From Dehalococcoidia bacterium (GTDB taxonomy: Bacteria > Chloroflexota > Dehalococcoidia > Lucifugimonadales > Lucifugimonadaceae), in contig JAJEGY010000039.1 in NCBI GenBank assembly GCA_022819585.1, positions 41,344-105,343 of the forward strand: a stretch of DNA of 64,000 nt, read 5' to 3'. Numbering within the stretch: position 1 is the first letter of the stretch; each line of letters begins with the position of its first letter. The notes under the pieces were generated by a model, which saw only the letters and a program-made list of their open reading frames with translations, made no database searches and was not told the origin of the DNA. The position numbers and the translations under genes are program-made. This document shows positions 53,451 through 63,137 of this stretch, piece by piece.

Positions 53451-54434
53451 ATGCCGCAGATAGTTGTTGAAGACCTCGTAAAACGATTTCGTATCTCGGA
53501 GCGGGATGCGGGTATGTGGGGCGCTGTACGAGGACTGGTTCGGCGTCGGTATCAGACTGTGACGGCTTTGGACGGGGTCAGTTTTTCGATCGAGCCAGGA
53601 GAGTTGGTGGGGTATGTAGGGCCGAATGGTGCAGGCAAGTCGACGACGGTGAAGGTGATGTCGGGGATTTTGGTGCCGGATTCCGGGAGGTGCGAGATTT
53701 TGGGTCGGGTGCCTTGGCGGAGTCGCAACGAGCATGTGGGAGAGCTTGGTGTGGTGTTTGGTCAGCGGACGCAGCTTTGGTGGGACCTGCCGGTGATCGA
53801 GTCGTTCGATCTTTTGCGGGATATCTATCGCATTCCGCGCGGGGAATATATTGCTAATCGGGACGAATTCATCTCGATTCTGGATATCGGGGGGCTGTTG
53901 GATGTGCCAGTGCGACAGTTGAGTTTAGGTCAGCGGATGCGGTGTGATTTGGCGGCGGCGCTGCTGCACTCCCCTGCACTTCTGTTTCTGGATGAGCCGA
54001 CGATTGGGATGGACGCGGTGTCGAAGCTGGCGTTTCGCGAGTTCATCAAGAGGTTCAATGAGGAGCGGGGTACGACGGTGATATTGACGACGCATGACAT
54101 GGATGACATCGAGGCGATCTGTGATCGAGTGATGATCATCAGCGATGGGAAGATTCTTTCGGATGGGACGTTGGATGATCTAAGGCGGCAGGTGACGTTG
54201 GAGCGCAGGCTGGTTGTGGATTTGGATGGAGATGAGTTGCCGGTGGTTCATCCTGAAGCGGTGGTTTCGAGCAGGAACGGGCACAGAGTGAACATTCGGT
54301 TTGATCCTGAGAGAGTATCTGCGACTGAGTTGATATCGCATGTAACTTCCCACAATCGGGTACGGGACATCTTTGTGGAGAACCTGCCGATTGAGGAGGT
54401 CATCGCTCAGATATATCGGGATCAGAGGGGATGA
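53451..54434 (+). CDS. ABC-2 type exporter ATP-binding subunit
   Basis: A 327-residue ATPase. Walker A is GPNGAGKST, the Q loop VFGQRTQLWW, the signature LSLGQRMRCDLAAALLHSP, Walker B LLFLDEPT and the H switch TTHDMDDIE. The VFGQRTQLWWDLPV form and the partner permeases resemble exporters of the viologen/daunorubicin type with DUF990-like permeases. It overlaps the first permease by 4 bp. The three plus-strand genes lie in a G/T-rich segment. Confidence 0.9.
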   Translation: MPQIVVEDLVKRFRISERDAGMWGAVRGLVRRRYQTVTALDGVSFSIEPGELVGYVGPNGAGKSTTVKVMSGILVPDSGRCEILGRVPWRSRNEHVGELGVVFGQRTQLWWDLPVIESFDLLRDIYRIPRGEYIANRDEFISILDIGGLLDVPVRQLSLGQRMRCDLAAALLHSPALLFLDEPTIGMDAVSKLAFREFIKRFNEERGTTVILTTHDMDDIEAICDRVMIISDGKILSDGTLDDLRRQVTLERRLVVDLDGDELPVVHPEAVVSSRNGHRVNIRFDPERVSATELISHVTSHNRVRDIFVENLPIEEVIAQIYRDQRG

Positions 54435-55222
54435 TCAGTTACTGGGCGATATTGAGCGCGCGGTTTCGGAGTCTGCTGCAGTACCGGTCCGCGGCGTTGG
54501 CCGGACTGATCACGCAGGTGGTTTGGGGGTTGATCCGGGTGATGATTTTCCAGGCGTTTTATCGTTCGACGAATGCTGAGCAGCCGATGAGTGGGAGCGA
54601 TGTGGAGACGTATATCTGGCTGGGTCAGGCGTTTCTTGCGGCGCTTCCTTGGAATATCGATACCGATTTGAGGGCGCTGATCCGGTCTGGCTGGATCGGG
54701 TATGAGTTGGTGCGGCCCGTGGATCTTTACTGGTATTGGCTGAGCAGGGCGCTTTCTTGGCGGACGGCTCCGATGCTGATGCGTGCGGTGCCGTTGCTGG
54801 TGTTTGCGTTTGTGTTGATGGGGATGTCGCCGCCGGTATCGGTTGGTGCGGGTTTGGCTTTCGCGGTGTCGATGTGCGCGGCGATTGTTCTGAGCAGCGC
54901 GATCACTACGTTCCTCAATGTGACGATGCTTTGGACGATCACTGGGGATGGGATTACTCAGATGACGTTTGGGTTGGTGTTGATCTTCTCCGGGATGCTG
55001 GTGCCGCTCCCGCTATACCCTGACTGGTCACAACCGATCATCAACGCGATGCCGTTCAGGGGCCTTGTAGATACGCCCTACCGGCTGTATCTGGGTCACA
55101 TCCCGTTGTCTGAGTTTGCAGGAGTTCTGGCGCACCAGTTGGTCTGGATATTGACGTTTGTGGTTGCCGGTCGGATCGCGATGGCTCGCGCGTTGAGAAG
55201 AGTGGTGGTGCAAGGCGGATGA
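54431..55222 (+). CDS. ABC-2 type permease, first subunit
   Basis: A 263-residue membrane protein with about six helices (ALAGLITQVVWGLIRVMIFQAFY; LLVFAFVLMGM; ITTFLNVTMLW; TFGLVLIFSGMLVPLPLYP). The LPLYP...PF(R)GLVDTPYRLYLG segment is typical of this permease family. It is coupled by short overlaps to the ATPase upstream and to the second permease downstream. Confidence 0.85.
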   Translation: MISYWAILSARFRSLLQYRSAALAGLITQVVWGLIRVMIFQAFYRSTNAEQPMSGSDVETYIWLGQAFLAALPWNIDTDLRALIRSGWIGYELVRPVDLYWYWLSRALSWRTAPMLMRAVPLLVFAFVLMGMSPPVSVGAGLAFAVSMCAAIVLSSAITTFLNVTMLWTITGDGITQMTFGLVLIFSGMLVPLPLYPDWSQPIINAMPFRGLVDTPYRLYLGHIPLSEFAGVLAHQLVWILTFVVAGRIAMARALRRVVVQGG

Positions 55223-56028
55223 ATGTGCTGGACAGCCTCTACGTCTACCGGCGATTTCTTGGCGTGTCGATTCGAGCTCAGATGCAGTACAAGGCGTCGT
55301 TTTTTATGCAGTTGGGTGGTCGGTTGATCATCACTGCGGGCGAGTTCATGGCGATATTGGTGCTCTTCGACCGATTCGATTCGTTGATTGGTTGGAATGT
55401 TTATCAGGTGGCATTCATTTACGGGATCGTGAACATATCGTTCGCGGTGGCGGATGCGTTGACTACAGGCTTCGATCTGTTCGGCGATATGGTGAAGTCG
55501 GGCGATTTTGACCGTATCTTGACGCGTCCTCGATCGACCGCGTTGCAACTTGCGGGTCAAGAGTTGACGCTGCGTCGGATCAGTCGATTGACACCGGGCT
55601 TGTTGGCTCTGACGTGGGCGACGATGAATCTGGAATTGAACTGGACGGTTGCGAATGTCGGGTTGTTGATGGTTTCTGTTGCAGGTGGCGCGTCGTTGTT
55701 CGCGGGGTTGATCGTGTTGCAGGCGACGCTGGCTTTCTGGACGACGGAGACGTTGGAGATGATGAATACGATGACTTACGGAGGCGTAGAGACGACGCAG
55801 TATCCGATCAACATCTACCGTCCGTGGTTCCGCAATCTGTTTACGTTCGGAATACCGTTGGCGACGGTGAGCTACTTCCCGGCGTTGGCGATCATGGGTG
55901 TGCCGGATCCGTTGGGGACGCCGTTGTGGTTTCAGTACGTGGCGCCGTTGATAGGGATCGGGTTTCTGTTGATGTCGTTACAGGTTTGGCGGATCGGGGT
56001 GAGGCACTACCTGTCGACGGGGAGTTAG
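55219..56028 (+). CDS. ABC-2 type permease, second subunit
   Basis: A 269-residue membrane protein with about six helices. The first charged segment SIRAQMQYKASFFMQLGGRLI is typical of this family. It pairs with the first permease to form the membrane pore of an exporter with unknown substrate. The stop overlaps the end of pdxA by 4 bp, tail to tail. Confidence 0.85.
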   Translation: MNVLDSLYVYRRFLGVSIRAQMQYKASFFMQLGGRLIITAGEFMAILVLFDRFDSLIGWNVYQVAFIYGIVNISFAVADALTTGFDLFGDMVKSGDFDRILTRPRSTALQLAGQELTLRRISRLTPGLLALTWATMNLELNWTVANVGLLMVSVAGGASLFAGLIVLQATLAFWTTETLEMMNTMTYGGVETTQYPINIYRPWFRNLFTFGIPLATVSYFPALAIMGVPDPLGTPLWFQYVAPLIGIGFLLMSLQVWRIGVRHYLSTGS

Positions 56029-57035
56029 GCTATTCCGCGGCGTGTTGCGAGGGCTACAGCTAGTTTGATTGCTTCGACCATGCTGGTGGATTGGCCGAGG
56101 TTCTTGCCGGCGATGTCGAAGGCGGTGCCGTGGTCTACGGAGGTGCGGATGAAGGGGATGCCGAGGTTTACGGATACGGATTCTTCGAAGCCGTGGACTT
56201 TGATGGGGATATGTCCTTGGTCGTGGTACATGACGACGACTACGTCGTACATTCCGTCAATGGCTTGGTTGAAGACGGAGTCGGCGGGGTGAGGTCCGGT
56301 GGCGTTGATGCCGTCCATGCGTGCGGCTTCGATTGCGGGGGTAATCTCTTTGGCTTCGGTGTCTCCGATTAGGCCGTTATCGGATGCGTGAGGATTCAAG
56401 GCGGCGACTGCGATTCGTGGGCTGATGAATCCCCAGCGCTTGAAGTGATCGTCGGTTATGCGGACGGCGGTGAGGATGTTTTCGGTGGTTACGAATGCGC
56501 AGGCCTCGGGCAGGGATTTGTGGGTTGAGAGGTGCATGCAGCGTAGGATGCCGCTGACGAGCATTGTGTAGACGGTTGCGCTGTTGGTTAGGCGTTTGAA
56601 GACCTCTTGGTGTCCGAGGTCTGGAGCGCCGGAGATTTGCCAAGATTCTTTGTTGACAGGCGCGGTGACCATAGCGTCGATGTCGTTCGCGAGGCACATC
56701 TTCGCTGAGGTTTCGACCCAGAGATGGGATGCGCGTCCAGATTCTTCGGAGTGTTTCCCTTGTGGGAACTCGACCTCTTCATAGTCCCCGACGCTCAGGA
56801 CGGGGATTACTTCGGTCGTATCTGGAGTGTCAGCTGGGTCTTCGATGCATTCAACGGGGATGTTGATGCCGGTCTCGGCAGTTGCTTGTTGGACGGCGCG
56901 CTCAGTTCCGACGACGAACATCCGGGCGGAGTCGTTGATCTCGGGGTCGGCAAGGGCTTTGACGACGACCTCCGGTCCGATGCCGGAGGGATCACCTAGT
57001 GTGAGGGCCAACAGGGGTTTTGTAGACGTTCTCAC
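56025..57035 (-). CDS. pdxA: 4-hydroxythreonine-4-phosphate dehydrogenase
   Basis: Oxidises 4-hydroxythreonine 4-phosphate in the DXP-dependent pathway to pyridoxal phosphate. 336 residues with LTLGDPSGIGPEV at the start, VTAPVNKESW with the catalytic Lys, GHQEVFKRLT with a metal His, NPHASDNGLIGDTE, YHDQGHIPIK with the second metal His, and RTSVDHGTAFDIAGK. Complete. It belongs to the minus-strand group below nrdJ. Confidence 0.95.
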   Translation of the reverse strand: MRTSTKPLLALTLGDPSGIGPEVVVKALADPEINDSARMFVVGTERAVQQATAETGINIPVECIEDPADTPDTTEVIPVLSVGDYEEVEFPQGKHSEESGRASHLWVETSAKMCLANDIDAMVTAPVNKESWQISGAPDLGHQEVFKRLTNSATVYTMLVSGILRCMHLSTHKSLPEACAFVTTENILTAVRITDDHFKRWGFISPRIAVAALNPHASDNGLIGDTEAKEITPAIEAARMDGINATGPHPADSVFNQAIDGMYDVVVVMYHDQGHIPIKVHGFEESVSVNLGIPFIRTSVDHGTAFDIAGKNLGQSTSMVEAIKLAVALATRRGIA

Positions 57036-57077
57036 TTGCTGTCACTCTCTTTTGAGGTCTTCGGGAGCAGCGAAGCG

Positions 57078-59585
57078 CTAGCACTTGCTGTATCCGCAGA
57101 CGTAGCACTTCATGCAACCCTCCTCGAAGGCCATGTTGGGTGCTGAGCAGTCTGGGCAGCTCTCGGTGGTGACATTGCCTTTGTACCCCGGGCCAATGGC
57201 GTTCGATGTTGCCTGCGGCATGCCGACTTCGCTGGATTTCGGCGGGTTGAGCAGAGCGATCTGTCCAGGATCGGATTCGCCGGCGTTGATGCCACGAGGT
57301 GGCAAGTAGGCATGCTCCAGCAGAACCTTCGCGATGGCGTCAGGCACGGAGAAGATGTGCTGGCCACGGGTGATGATCGGGTTGTCAACGATGTTGATCA
57401 ACTGGTCGATGATGTGGTCAGGGGAGACTCCGGATCGGAGGGACAGGGAGATCATGCGTGAGAGGGCCTCAGCCATCGCGCTGTCGTTTCCTCCTGCTTT
57501 TCCGTGGTTGGTGAAGACCTCGAAGAGGTGGCCGTCGCTGGTGAAGGATAGGGTGATGTAGATCTTGCCTCGTCCCGTTTCGACTTGTACGGTCTTTGAT
57601 TCGAGGACTGCGGGCCTAGGCATCCGATTGGTGTATGCGACTGCGGTCGATTCCGCTGTTGCGACACCGGTTTCGGCGTGGCCGTTGAGGTTGTTGTCGG
57701 CGCTTTCCGATGTTCCCGCGGTCAGAACTTCCTTCTCACGGCTACCGGCGCGATAGACGGTGATGCCTTTGCAGCGGGTTTCCCAAGCGAGGATGTAGGC
57801 CTCTTCAACATCGCCTCGGGTGGCTTCGTTGGGGAAGTTGATGGTCTTTGAGATGCCGGCATCGACGCTTTCTTGGAATGCGGCCTGCATAAGGACGTGG
57901 TCTCTGGGCGCGATGTCGGAAGAGACGTGGAAGAGTTCTTTGACGTCGGGATCCACGTCGGTGCGTTCCTGCAATGATTCGCCTTCTGCGAGGGCATCGA
58001 GCAGGTCTTCGCTGTAGTTGTCGCGAGCTTTGACGACGCGCTCAAAGTTGCTATCTGCGTAGACGAGAGTGGTGTCACCGCCGAGGATGTTGTGCTTGCG
58101 GAATGCGAGGGAGAATATCGGCTCGATTCCGCTTGAGCATCCGGCGATCATGGATATCGTTCCGGTCGGGGCGACGGTCAGGCGGCAGGCGTTGCGGACG
58201 CGTGGATGTGAGACGCCGTTTTCGTGCCACGCGCCGTAGGGTCCGCGGATATCGGCGAGGTACGCAGACGCTGAGTCGGCCTGCTCCATGATGAATCGCA
58301 TGATGTCGCGTCCGACGGCAACGGCCTCCGGGGAGTCGTAAGGGACGCCCAATTTGACGAGCATGTCTGCGAAACCCATGACGCCCAACCCGATCTTGCG
58401 GGTTTGGAGGTTCATCGATCGGATCTCTGGGATTGCGTACTCGTTGACGTCGATCGTATTGTCAAGGAAATGGACAGCGAGTTTGGTAGTTCTGCCTATA
58501 CGATCCCAATCGATGCCGGGCAACTTGCCAAGAGAGTGCGCTTGGATACCCGCGTACTCGGGACGTAGAAGATCGAGTTGCGAAGGGCTGCGTTCAATGA
58601 CGCTGGTGGCGAGCTCGCCGATTACGAAGTTGGCAAGGTTTATCGAACCGAGGTTGCACGACTCGTATGGGAGCAGAGGTTGTTCGCCGCAGGGGTTTGT
58701 CGCGGTGATCATGCCGATGTCTTTGACGGGGCTGTTGCGGTTGACCTCGTCGAGGAAGATCATGCCAGGTTCGCCGTTGAGCCATGCGCCGTCGATGATC
58801 TGGTCGAAGACGTCGCGTGCGTTCAAGCGGTTGACCTCAACACCGGGGCTTTCAGGATCGGCCGGGTTCTCGCGGAAGTAGAGGGGGTAGTCGGTACCGT
58901 CTGCTACGGCGCGCATGAACTCGTCGGATGCGCCGACGGAGATGTTGAAGTTGTGGATGTCGCCTTCAACGGTTTTGCATGAGATGAACTCGAGGATGTC
59001 GGGGTGATGTACATCCATCACGGCCATGTTGGCTCCGTCGCGTTTGCCGCCTTGAGTTACCAGCTTTGAGGTGGCGGAGAGGTATCGCAGAGTTTCGACT
59101 GGGCCGCATGCCTTGCCGTGTGTAGTGGAGATGGACCAGCCTTTGGGACGTAGTTCGGAGAGGGCGAATCCGGTGCCGCCGCCGAATTTCTGGACCATTG
59201 CTTGGTCGTGCGAGGCGCGAGTGATGCCCTCCATAGTGTCCTTCAGCGGTAGTACGAAGCACGCAGACAGGGTGCCTTGGCCTGTGCCCGCGTTCATGAG
59301 CGTGGGGGAGTTGGGGAGGAAGTCCAAACTCGCCATCAGCTGATAGAAGCGGTCGGCGGTCTTTTCGACCCCGTCGGGTGTTTCACCGTAAAGCGTGTCG
59401 CCTTTTGCGATAGCGTAGGCGACGCGTCGGAACATGCCCTGCGGGTCTTCGATGATGTTTCCGTTGTTGTCGCGCTGGAGATAGCGCTTCTCCAAGATGA
59501 CCTTCGCGTTTTCAGAGATCTCCGCAGGAACGAATCCATCAGCAGCAACGTCGAAAGTCCATTTGCCAGTTGTAGTTTGGGCCAT
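57078..59585 (-). CDS. nrdJ: B12-dependent ribonucleotide reductase (class II)
   Basis: Converts ribonucleotides to deoxyribonucleotides with adenosylcobalamin, so it needs no oxygen. Segments: [65 protein letters not shown] with active-site Cys and Glu, and [18 protein letters not shown]. The C-terminal tail [26 protein letters not shown] has the redox/zinc Cys pairs. About 835 residues, typical. It starts 70 bp after nrdR ends, probably as one operon. Confidence 0.95.
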   Translation of the reverse strand: MAQTTTGKWTFDVAADGFVPAEISENAKVILEKRYLQRDNNGNIIEDPQGMFRRVAYAIAKGDTLYGETPDGVEKTADRFYQLMASLDFLPNSPTLMNAGTGQGTLSACFVLPLKDTMEGITRASHDQAMVQKFGGGTGFALSELRPKGWSISTTHGKACGPVETLRYLSATSKLVTQGGKRDGANMAVMDVHHPDILEFISCKTVEGDIHNFNISVGASDEFMRAVADGTDYPLYFRENPADPESPGVEVNRLNARDVFDQIIDGAWLNGEPGMIFLDEVNRNSPVKDIGMITATNPCGEQPLLPYESCNLGSINLANFVIGELATSVIERSPSQLDLLRPEYAGIQAHSLGKLPGIDWDRIGRTTKLAVHFLDNTIDVNEYAIPEIRSMNLQTRKIGLGVMGFADMLVKLGVPYDSPEAVAVGRDIMRFIMEQADSASAYLADIRGPYGAWHENGVSHPRVRNACRLTVAPTGTISMIAGCSSGIEPIFSLAFRKHNILGGDTTLVYADSNFERVVKARDNYSEDLLDALAEGESLQERTDVDPDVKELFHVSSDIAPRDHVLMQAAFQESVDAGISKTINFPNEATRGDVEEAYILAWETRCKGITVYRAGSREKEVLTAGTSESADNNLNGHAETGVATAESTAVAYTNRMPRPAVLESKTVQVETGRGKIYITLSFTSDGHLFEVFTNHGKAGGNDSAMAEALSRMISLSLRSGVSPDHIIDQLINIVDNPIITRGQHIFSVPDAIAKVLLEHAYLPPRGINAGESDPGQIALLNPPKSSEVGMPQATSNAIGPGYKGNVTTESCPDCSAPNMAFEEGCMKCYVCGYSKC

Positions 59586-59655
59586 TACCATCCCCTGTCG
59601 TCGTGACACCTTGTCGATATTCGGTTAAATCCGAAAAGTGTTCCTCAAATCTTCT

Positions 59656-60186
59656 TCAATTGCGGCGTGCAGTCGTATGGAGTTGCGCCGGCGATGCTGG
59701 GCTGGGCAACAACATGCCTTGGATTCGCGACACCTCAGAATCTGGCTGCTCCAAATTCGTCGCTTCCGCGGTGAATCGCTCCAAGTCGTCGAAGTCCTTG
59801 TAGACCGATGCGAAACGCATGTATGCGACTTGGTCGAGGGAGCGCAGACGATTCAGCACCATTTCGCCGATGACACCGGACTCGATGCGCTCGCGTCCAT
59901 CGCTCATCGCTAGGGCGCGGATCTCTTCCACGGTTTCTTCGATAGCTCTTACTGGCAGGTAACGCTTGGCGCAGGCGATCTCTATGCTTCTAGTCAACTT
60001 GGCAGTAGAGAACTCCTCCAACTTTCCATTTCGTTTCTCAACCAGCAATTTCGAATTGTACACACGTTCTAGCGTAGTGAATCGAAACGCGCATTCGTTG
60101 CATACACGTCTGCGCCGAATCGACTCGTCTCTAACCCGAGTGTCGAGCACTCTGGTATCCGGGTGTCTACAGTCTGGACAATGCAT
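59656..60186 (-). CDS. nrdR: transcriptional repressor NrdR
   Basis: Nucleotide-sensing repressor of ribonucleotide reductase genes. An N-terminal zinc ribbon (MHCPDCRHPDTRVLDTRVRDESIRRRRVCNECAFRFTT) binds DNA, and an ATP-cone domain follows (VEKRNGKLEEFSTAKLTRSI). The C-terminal 30 residues extend slightly past the usual end. A matching NrdR box lies upstream, so the gene is probably self-regulated together with nrdJ. Confidence 0.96.
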   Translation of the reverse strand: MHCPDCRHPDTRVLDTRVRDESIRRRRVCNECAFRFTTLERVYNSKLLVEKRNGKLEEFSTAKLTRSIEIACAKRYLPVRAIEETVEEIRALAMSDGRERIESGVIGEMVLNRLRSLDQVAYMRFASVYKDFDDLERFTAEATNLEQPDSEVSRIQGMLLPSPASPAQLHTTARRN

Positions 60187-60247
60187 CGTTTAGGATGCTT
60201 TACGCTTTCATCGTATGTTATTTGGCTTGCGATCTTCCGCCTTGCGA

Positions 60248-60263
60248 ACACTATATCTAGTGG
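60248..60263 (-). promoter_or_regulatory. NrdR box upstream of nrdR
   Basis: ACACTATATCTAGTGG matches the NrdR consensus (acaCwATATaTwgtgt) at most positions. It lies 62-77 bp upstream of the nrdR start. An AT-rich stretch at 60274-60290 (GAAATATACTACATACA) may hold a weaker second box, but its spacing is not the usual one. Confidence 0.72.
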
Positions 60264-60451
60264 TCGTAGCCTGAAATATACTACATACAAGTTTGATGAT
60301 GCACAAGGGGTAAGACCTAATTTCTCAGGAAATTCGCGGGAGTTTTTGGGATTCGCCGCGGCGTAGTCGAAATTCGAATCAAGGGGCTCGTTATGAAACT
60401 GCGCCCTCAGGTTCGGGAGATGGACGGGATCAGTAACGCCCTAGATGAGGG

Positions 60452-61519
60452 TTATCGATCCCGCAAGAAGCGCTGATACTCTCGTTCTAGCCGAGAATCA
60501 GGGATCAGGGTAGGTTGATCGCCTGGATCTTCCGACTCCGTCTCATCATTTTCGACAGGGTGTTCGCCGAACGCTTCGTCGGGAGATATGTCTTCGAAAC
60601 CCGTGGCGATTATGGTGATTTTCAACTCATTCTCCATCCGGATGTCCTGAGTTGTTCCGAAAATGATCTCGGCATCAGGATGAACCTGTCGCTTTACCGT
60701 TTCAGAGATTTTGCGCACCTCGGCCATCATCAGGTCCGGTCCACTCGTGATGTTCAACAACACTCCGGTGGCCCCATCGACGCTGACTTCGAGCAGCGGT
60801 GAACGTAGAACCGATGATATGGCTGCCTCTGCGCGATCAATTCCATTTCCCTTACCGATCGCCATCCACGCAGCGCCTTTGTCTCGCATAACGGTACGGA
60901 GGTCAGCGAAGTCCAAGTTGATCTCGCCGGGGAGGAGCAGCAACTCGGTGATTGATTGGATGCCTTGGCGTAGCACCTCGTCGGCCATACGAAATGCGAC
61001 TTCAACCGAGGTGTCGGGCGACGAGACCAAGAGCAGCCGCTCGTTGGGGATTACGATCATGGTGTCGACTTCCTCTGCCAAGCGTGTCAACCCCTCGAGC
61101 GCCTGCTGCTCGCGTTGATAGCCTTCGAAAGGAAAAGGTTTGGTGACGACACCAATGGTGAGACAGCCCAGCTCCCGTTTAGCGATATTGGCGACTATTG
61201 GCGCGCCCCCCGTCCCGGTGCCGCCTCCCATTCCGGCTGCGATGAAGACAAGGTCTGCGCCCGTCAGGACTTCGCGTATCTCTTCACGGCTATCGATGAA
61301 ACACTCGCGTCCGAGTTGAGGATTCCCTCCGACACCGAGACCGCCGGCAATGCGGTCGCCGACGCGCAGACGTATTGATGCATCGGTGTGTGCCAATGCT
61401 TGGGCATCGGTGTTAGCGGCGATGTATTCGACGCTGGGAATCCGGCTGCGGTACATGCGCGTGAGCGCGTTGGCACCACCACCCCCAACGCCAACGACCT
61501 TGATGTTGACCGATGGCAT
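60452..61519 (-). CDS. ftsZ: cell division protein FtsZ
   Basis: Tubulin-like GTPase that builds the division ring. The start [19 protein letters not shown] is preferred to one 13 codons upstream. The tubulin signature [12 protein letters not shown], the TKPFPFEG segment and the T7 loop [14 protein letters not shown] are intact. The acidic linker ([14 protein letters not shown]) ends in a charged C-terminus, [10 protein letters not shown]. It follows ftsA in the minus-strand cell division group. Confidence 0.96.
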   Translation of the reverse strand: MPSVNIKVVGVGGGGANALTRMYRSRIPSVEYIAANTDAQALAHTDASIRLRVGDRIAGGLGVGGNPQLGRECFIDSREEIREVLTGADLVFIAAGMGGGTGTGGAPIVANIAKRELGCLTIGVVTKPFPFEGYQREQQALEGLTRLAEEVDTMIVIPNERLLLVSSPDTSVEVAFRMADEVLRQGIQSITELLLLPGEINLDFADLRTVMRDKGAAWMAIGKGNGIDRAEAAISSVLRSPLLEVSVDGATGVLLNITSGPDLMMAEVRKISETVKRQVHPDAEIIFGTTQDIRMENELKITIIATGFEDISPDEAFGEHPVENDETESEDPGDQPTLIPDSRLEREYQRFLRDR

Positions 61520-61779
61520 TCGTCTACGTCTGATCGACGTTGATAACGAAGTAGTCAATGTGAACCGATACGTCCTAAGGCATGCCAGCCATCAGCTGGT
61601 GCTTTACCCACTCGACCAATCGGCGGCTTAAGGTTTTGCGCCGTTCAGTTTAACTTTACACCCATGGGAATGCGGGACCATTCGATCTCTATCGAGCATC
61701 GCAAGGATTCGCGCATCCCCGTCAATAATCTTCAAGCACACAGGGAACTGGCCCCCGGAACGTTGAGGACTGAACGCTA

Positions 61780-63090
61780 TCAACGACCTAACATCGCCCG
61801 GATTCTGGCGCCGACTCCAGAGGGTGCGGCGGCGGCAACGGGCTCTAGTTCCGGTTCATCTGATTCCGACGAATGAACGATAGTGATCGGCTTGCGCTCG
61901 ACGTGGTTGTCTCTATCGATACGTTCCAACGCCCTGAGCGCCATGCAGATTGCGCCGGACATCGCAGGGTCGCTCACGTCATCCGGTAGGCTCTTGATGC
62001 CAGTGGGTTTGCGAACTTCGACGCGACCACGAAGTCCCATTGCCAATTTCGCGAATGTTGTAATCCCGTTGAGTTTGGAACCTCCGCCCGTGAAGACCAC
62101 GGTGAGGAAGTCAGTATCGGGCAGACCAGAGACTTGGGAAATGCGGGATTTGTACATCTTCATCGTCTCTTCTGCTCTCTCCTTGAGCAGGTTCGAGACG
62201 GACACGCGGGTCAAGGATCGCTCAACGTCCAGGACTCTTTCGGATCCTGAGAGTGATGTCGGATCGATTTCGTCGTCGATGCCCAATGCGTCGCCGACAA
62301 GAGTTCCAGCGGCGAGTTTTACCGCCTCGGCGTTCTCGTAAGGCAATTCGTAGGCGTATGCGATGTCATTGGTGAAGTGGAAACCGCCGATTGGCAGCGA
62401 GGTAAAGAGACCTGCGCGGCCGTGGTTGTATACCGCGATCTCGGTATCGCTGCCGCCGATGTCGACCAAAACCACTCCCGCATCGCGTTCGTATTGGCTC
62501 AGCAGGAATTCCGCTTCTGCGACGAGAGTGGAGCCACCATGAATGGGGGTTACGCCGGCGTTGCTCACGGCATCGAACACGGTGCGATAGTGCGCCATGT
62601 CGGAAACGACCAGAAGTGCTTGAACCTCCAGGCTGTCGGGATGCATGCCCACGGGTGGTTTTCGAAACTCGGTATCGTCGTCAACCTTGTATGACGTGGG
62701 CGTGGCGTAGAGGAGATGATCGGTCGATTCCACCCTTTCGGACGCTGCAATCCTGACCGCTTCGACAATGTCTGCCTCGGTGATGCCGGTGGCGAAATCG
62801 AACCCGGATACTTTCCCCCAGCCGGAATATGAGGAGACGTGCTTGCCGCCAAAACCAACGTATGCCTTGGAAAAGCCCAATGAGCACTGGTTCGAGACTT
62901 CGCTGATAGATGTCCGCACCGCGGCTGTAGCTTCGCTACGGTTCATCACGTCGCCATCGTGGATCGATTCGCTTGGCAGGATATTGATCGCCAAGATTTC
63001 GGGCTCATTGAAGTTGTCCCGACGGATGACTACGCTACAAACTTTGCTGCTACCTACGTCGATAGCTAGTCGAATGTCCTCGTTATACAT
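61780..63090 (-). CDS. ftsA: cell division protein FtsA
   Basis: Actin-like protein that ties FtsZ to the membrane. 436 residues: phosphate motif AIDVGSSKVCSVV, the 1C subdomain region, VLVDIGGSDTEIAVY (phosphate 2) and VVFTGGGSKLNGI (adenosine). The C-terminal GVGARIRAMLGR could form the amphipathic membrane-binding helix. It lies between rsmH and ftsZ, with no mur or other fts genes in between. Confidence 0.92.
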   Translation of the reverse strand: MYNEDIRLAIDVGSSKVCSVVIRRDNFNEPEILAINILPSESIHDGDVMNRSEATAAVRTSISEVSNQCSLGFSKAYVGFGGKHVSSYSGWGKVSGFDFATGITEADIVEAVRIAASERVESTDHLLYATPTSYKVDDDTEFRKPPVGMHPDSLEVQALLVVSDMAHYRTVFDAVSNAGVTPIHGGSTLVAEAEFLLSQYERDAGVVLVDIGGSDTEIAVYNHGRAGLFTSLPIGGFHFTNDIAYAYELPYENAEAVKLAAGTLVGDALGIDDEIDPTSLSGSERVLDVERSLTRVSVSNLLKERAEETMKMYKSRISQVSGLPDTDFLTVVFTGGGSKLNGITTFAKLAMGLRGRVEVRKPTGIKSLPDDVSDPAMSGAICMALRALERIDRDNHVERKPITIVHSSESDEPELEPVAAAAPSGVGARIRAMLGR

Positions 63091-63137
63091 CTGGTCCGAT
63101 GCTCCTTCAGTTCTTACAGATCGCGACTGTCAGGCAG

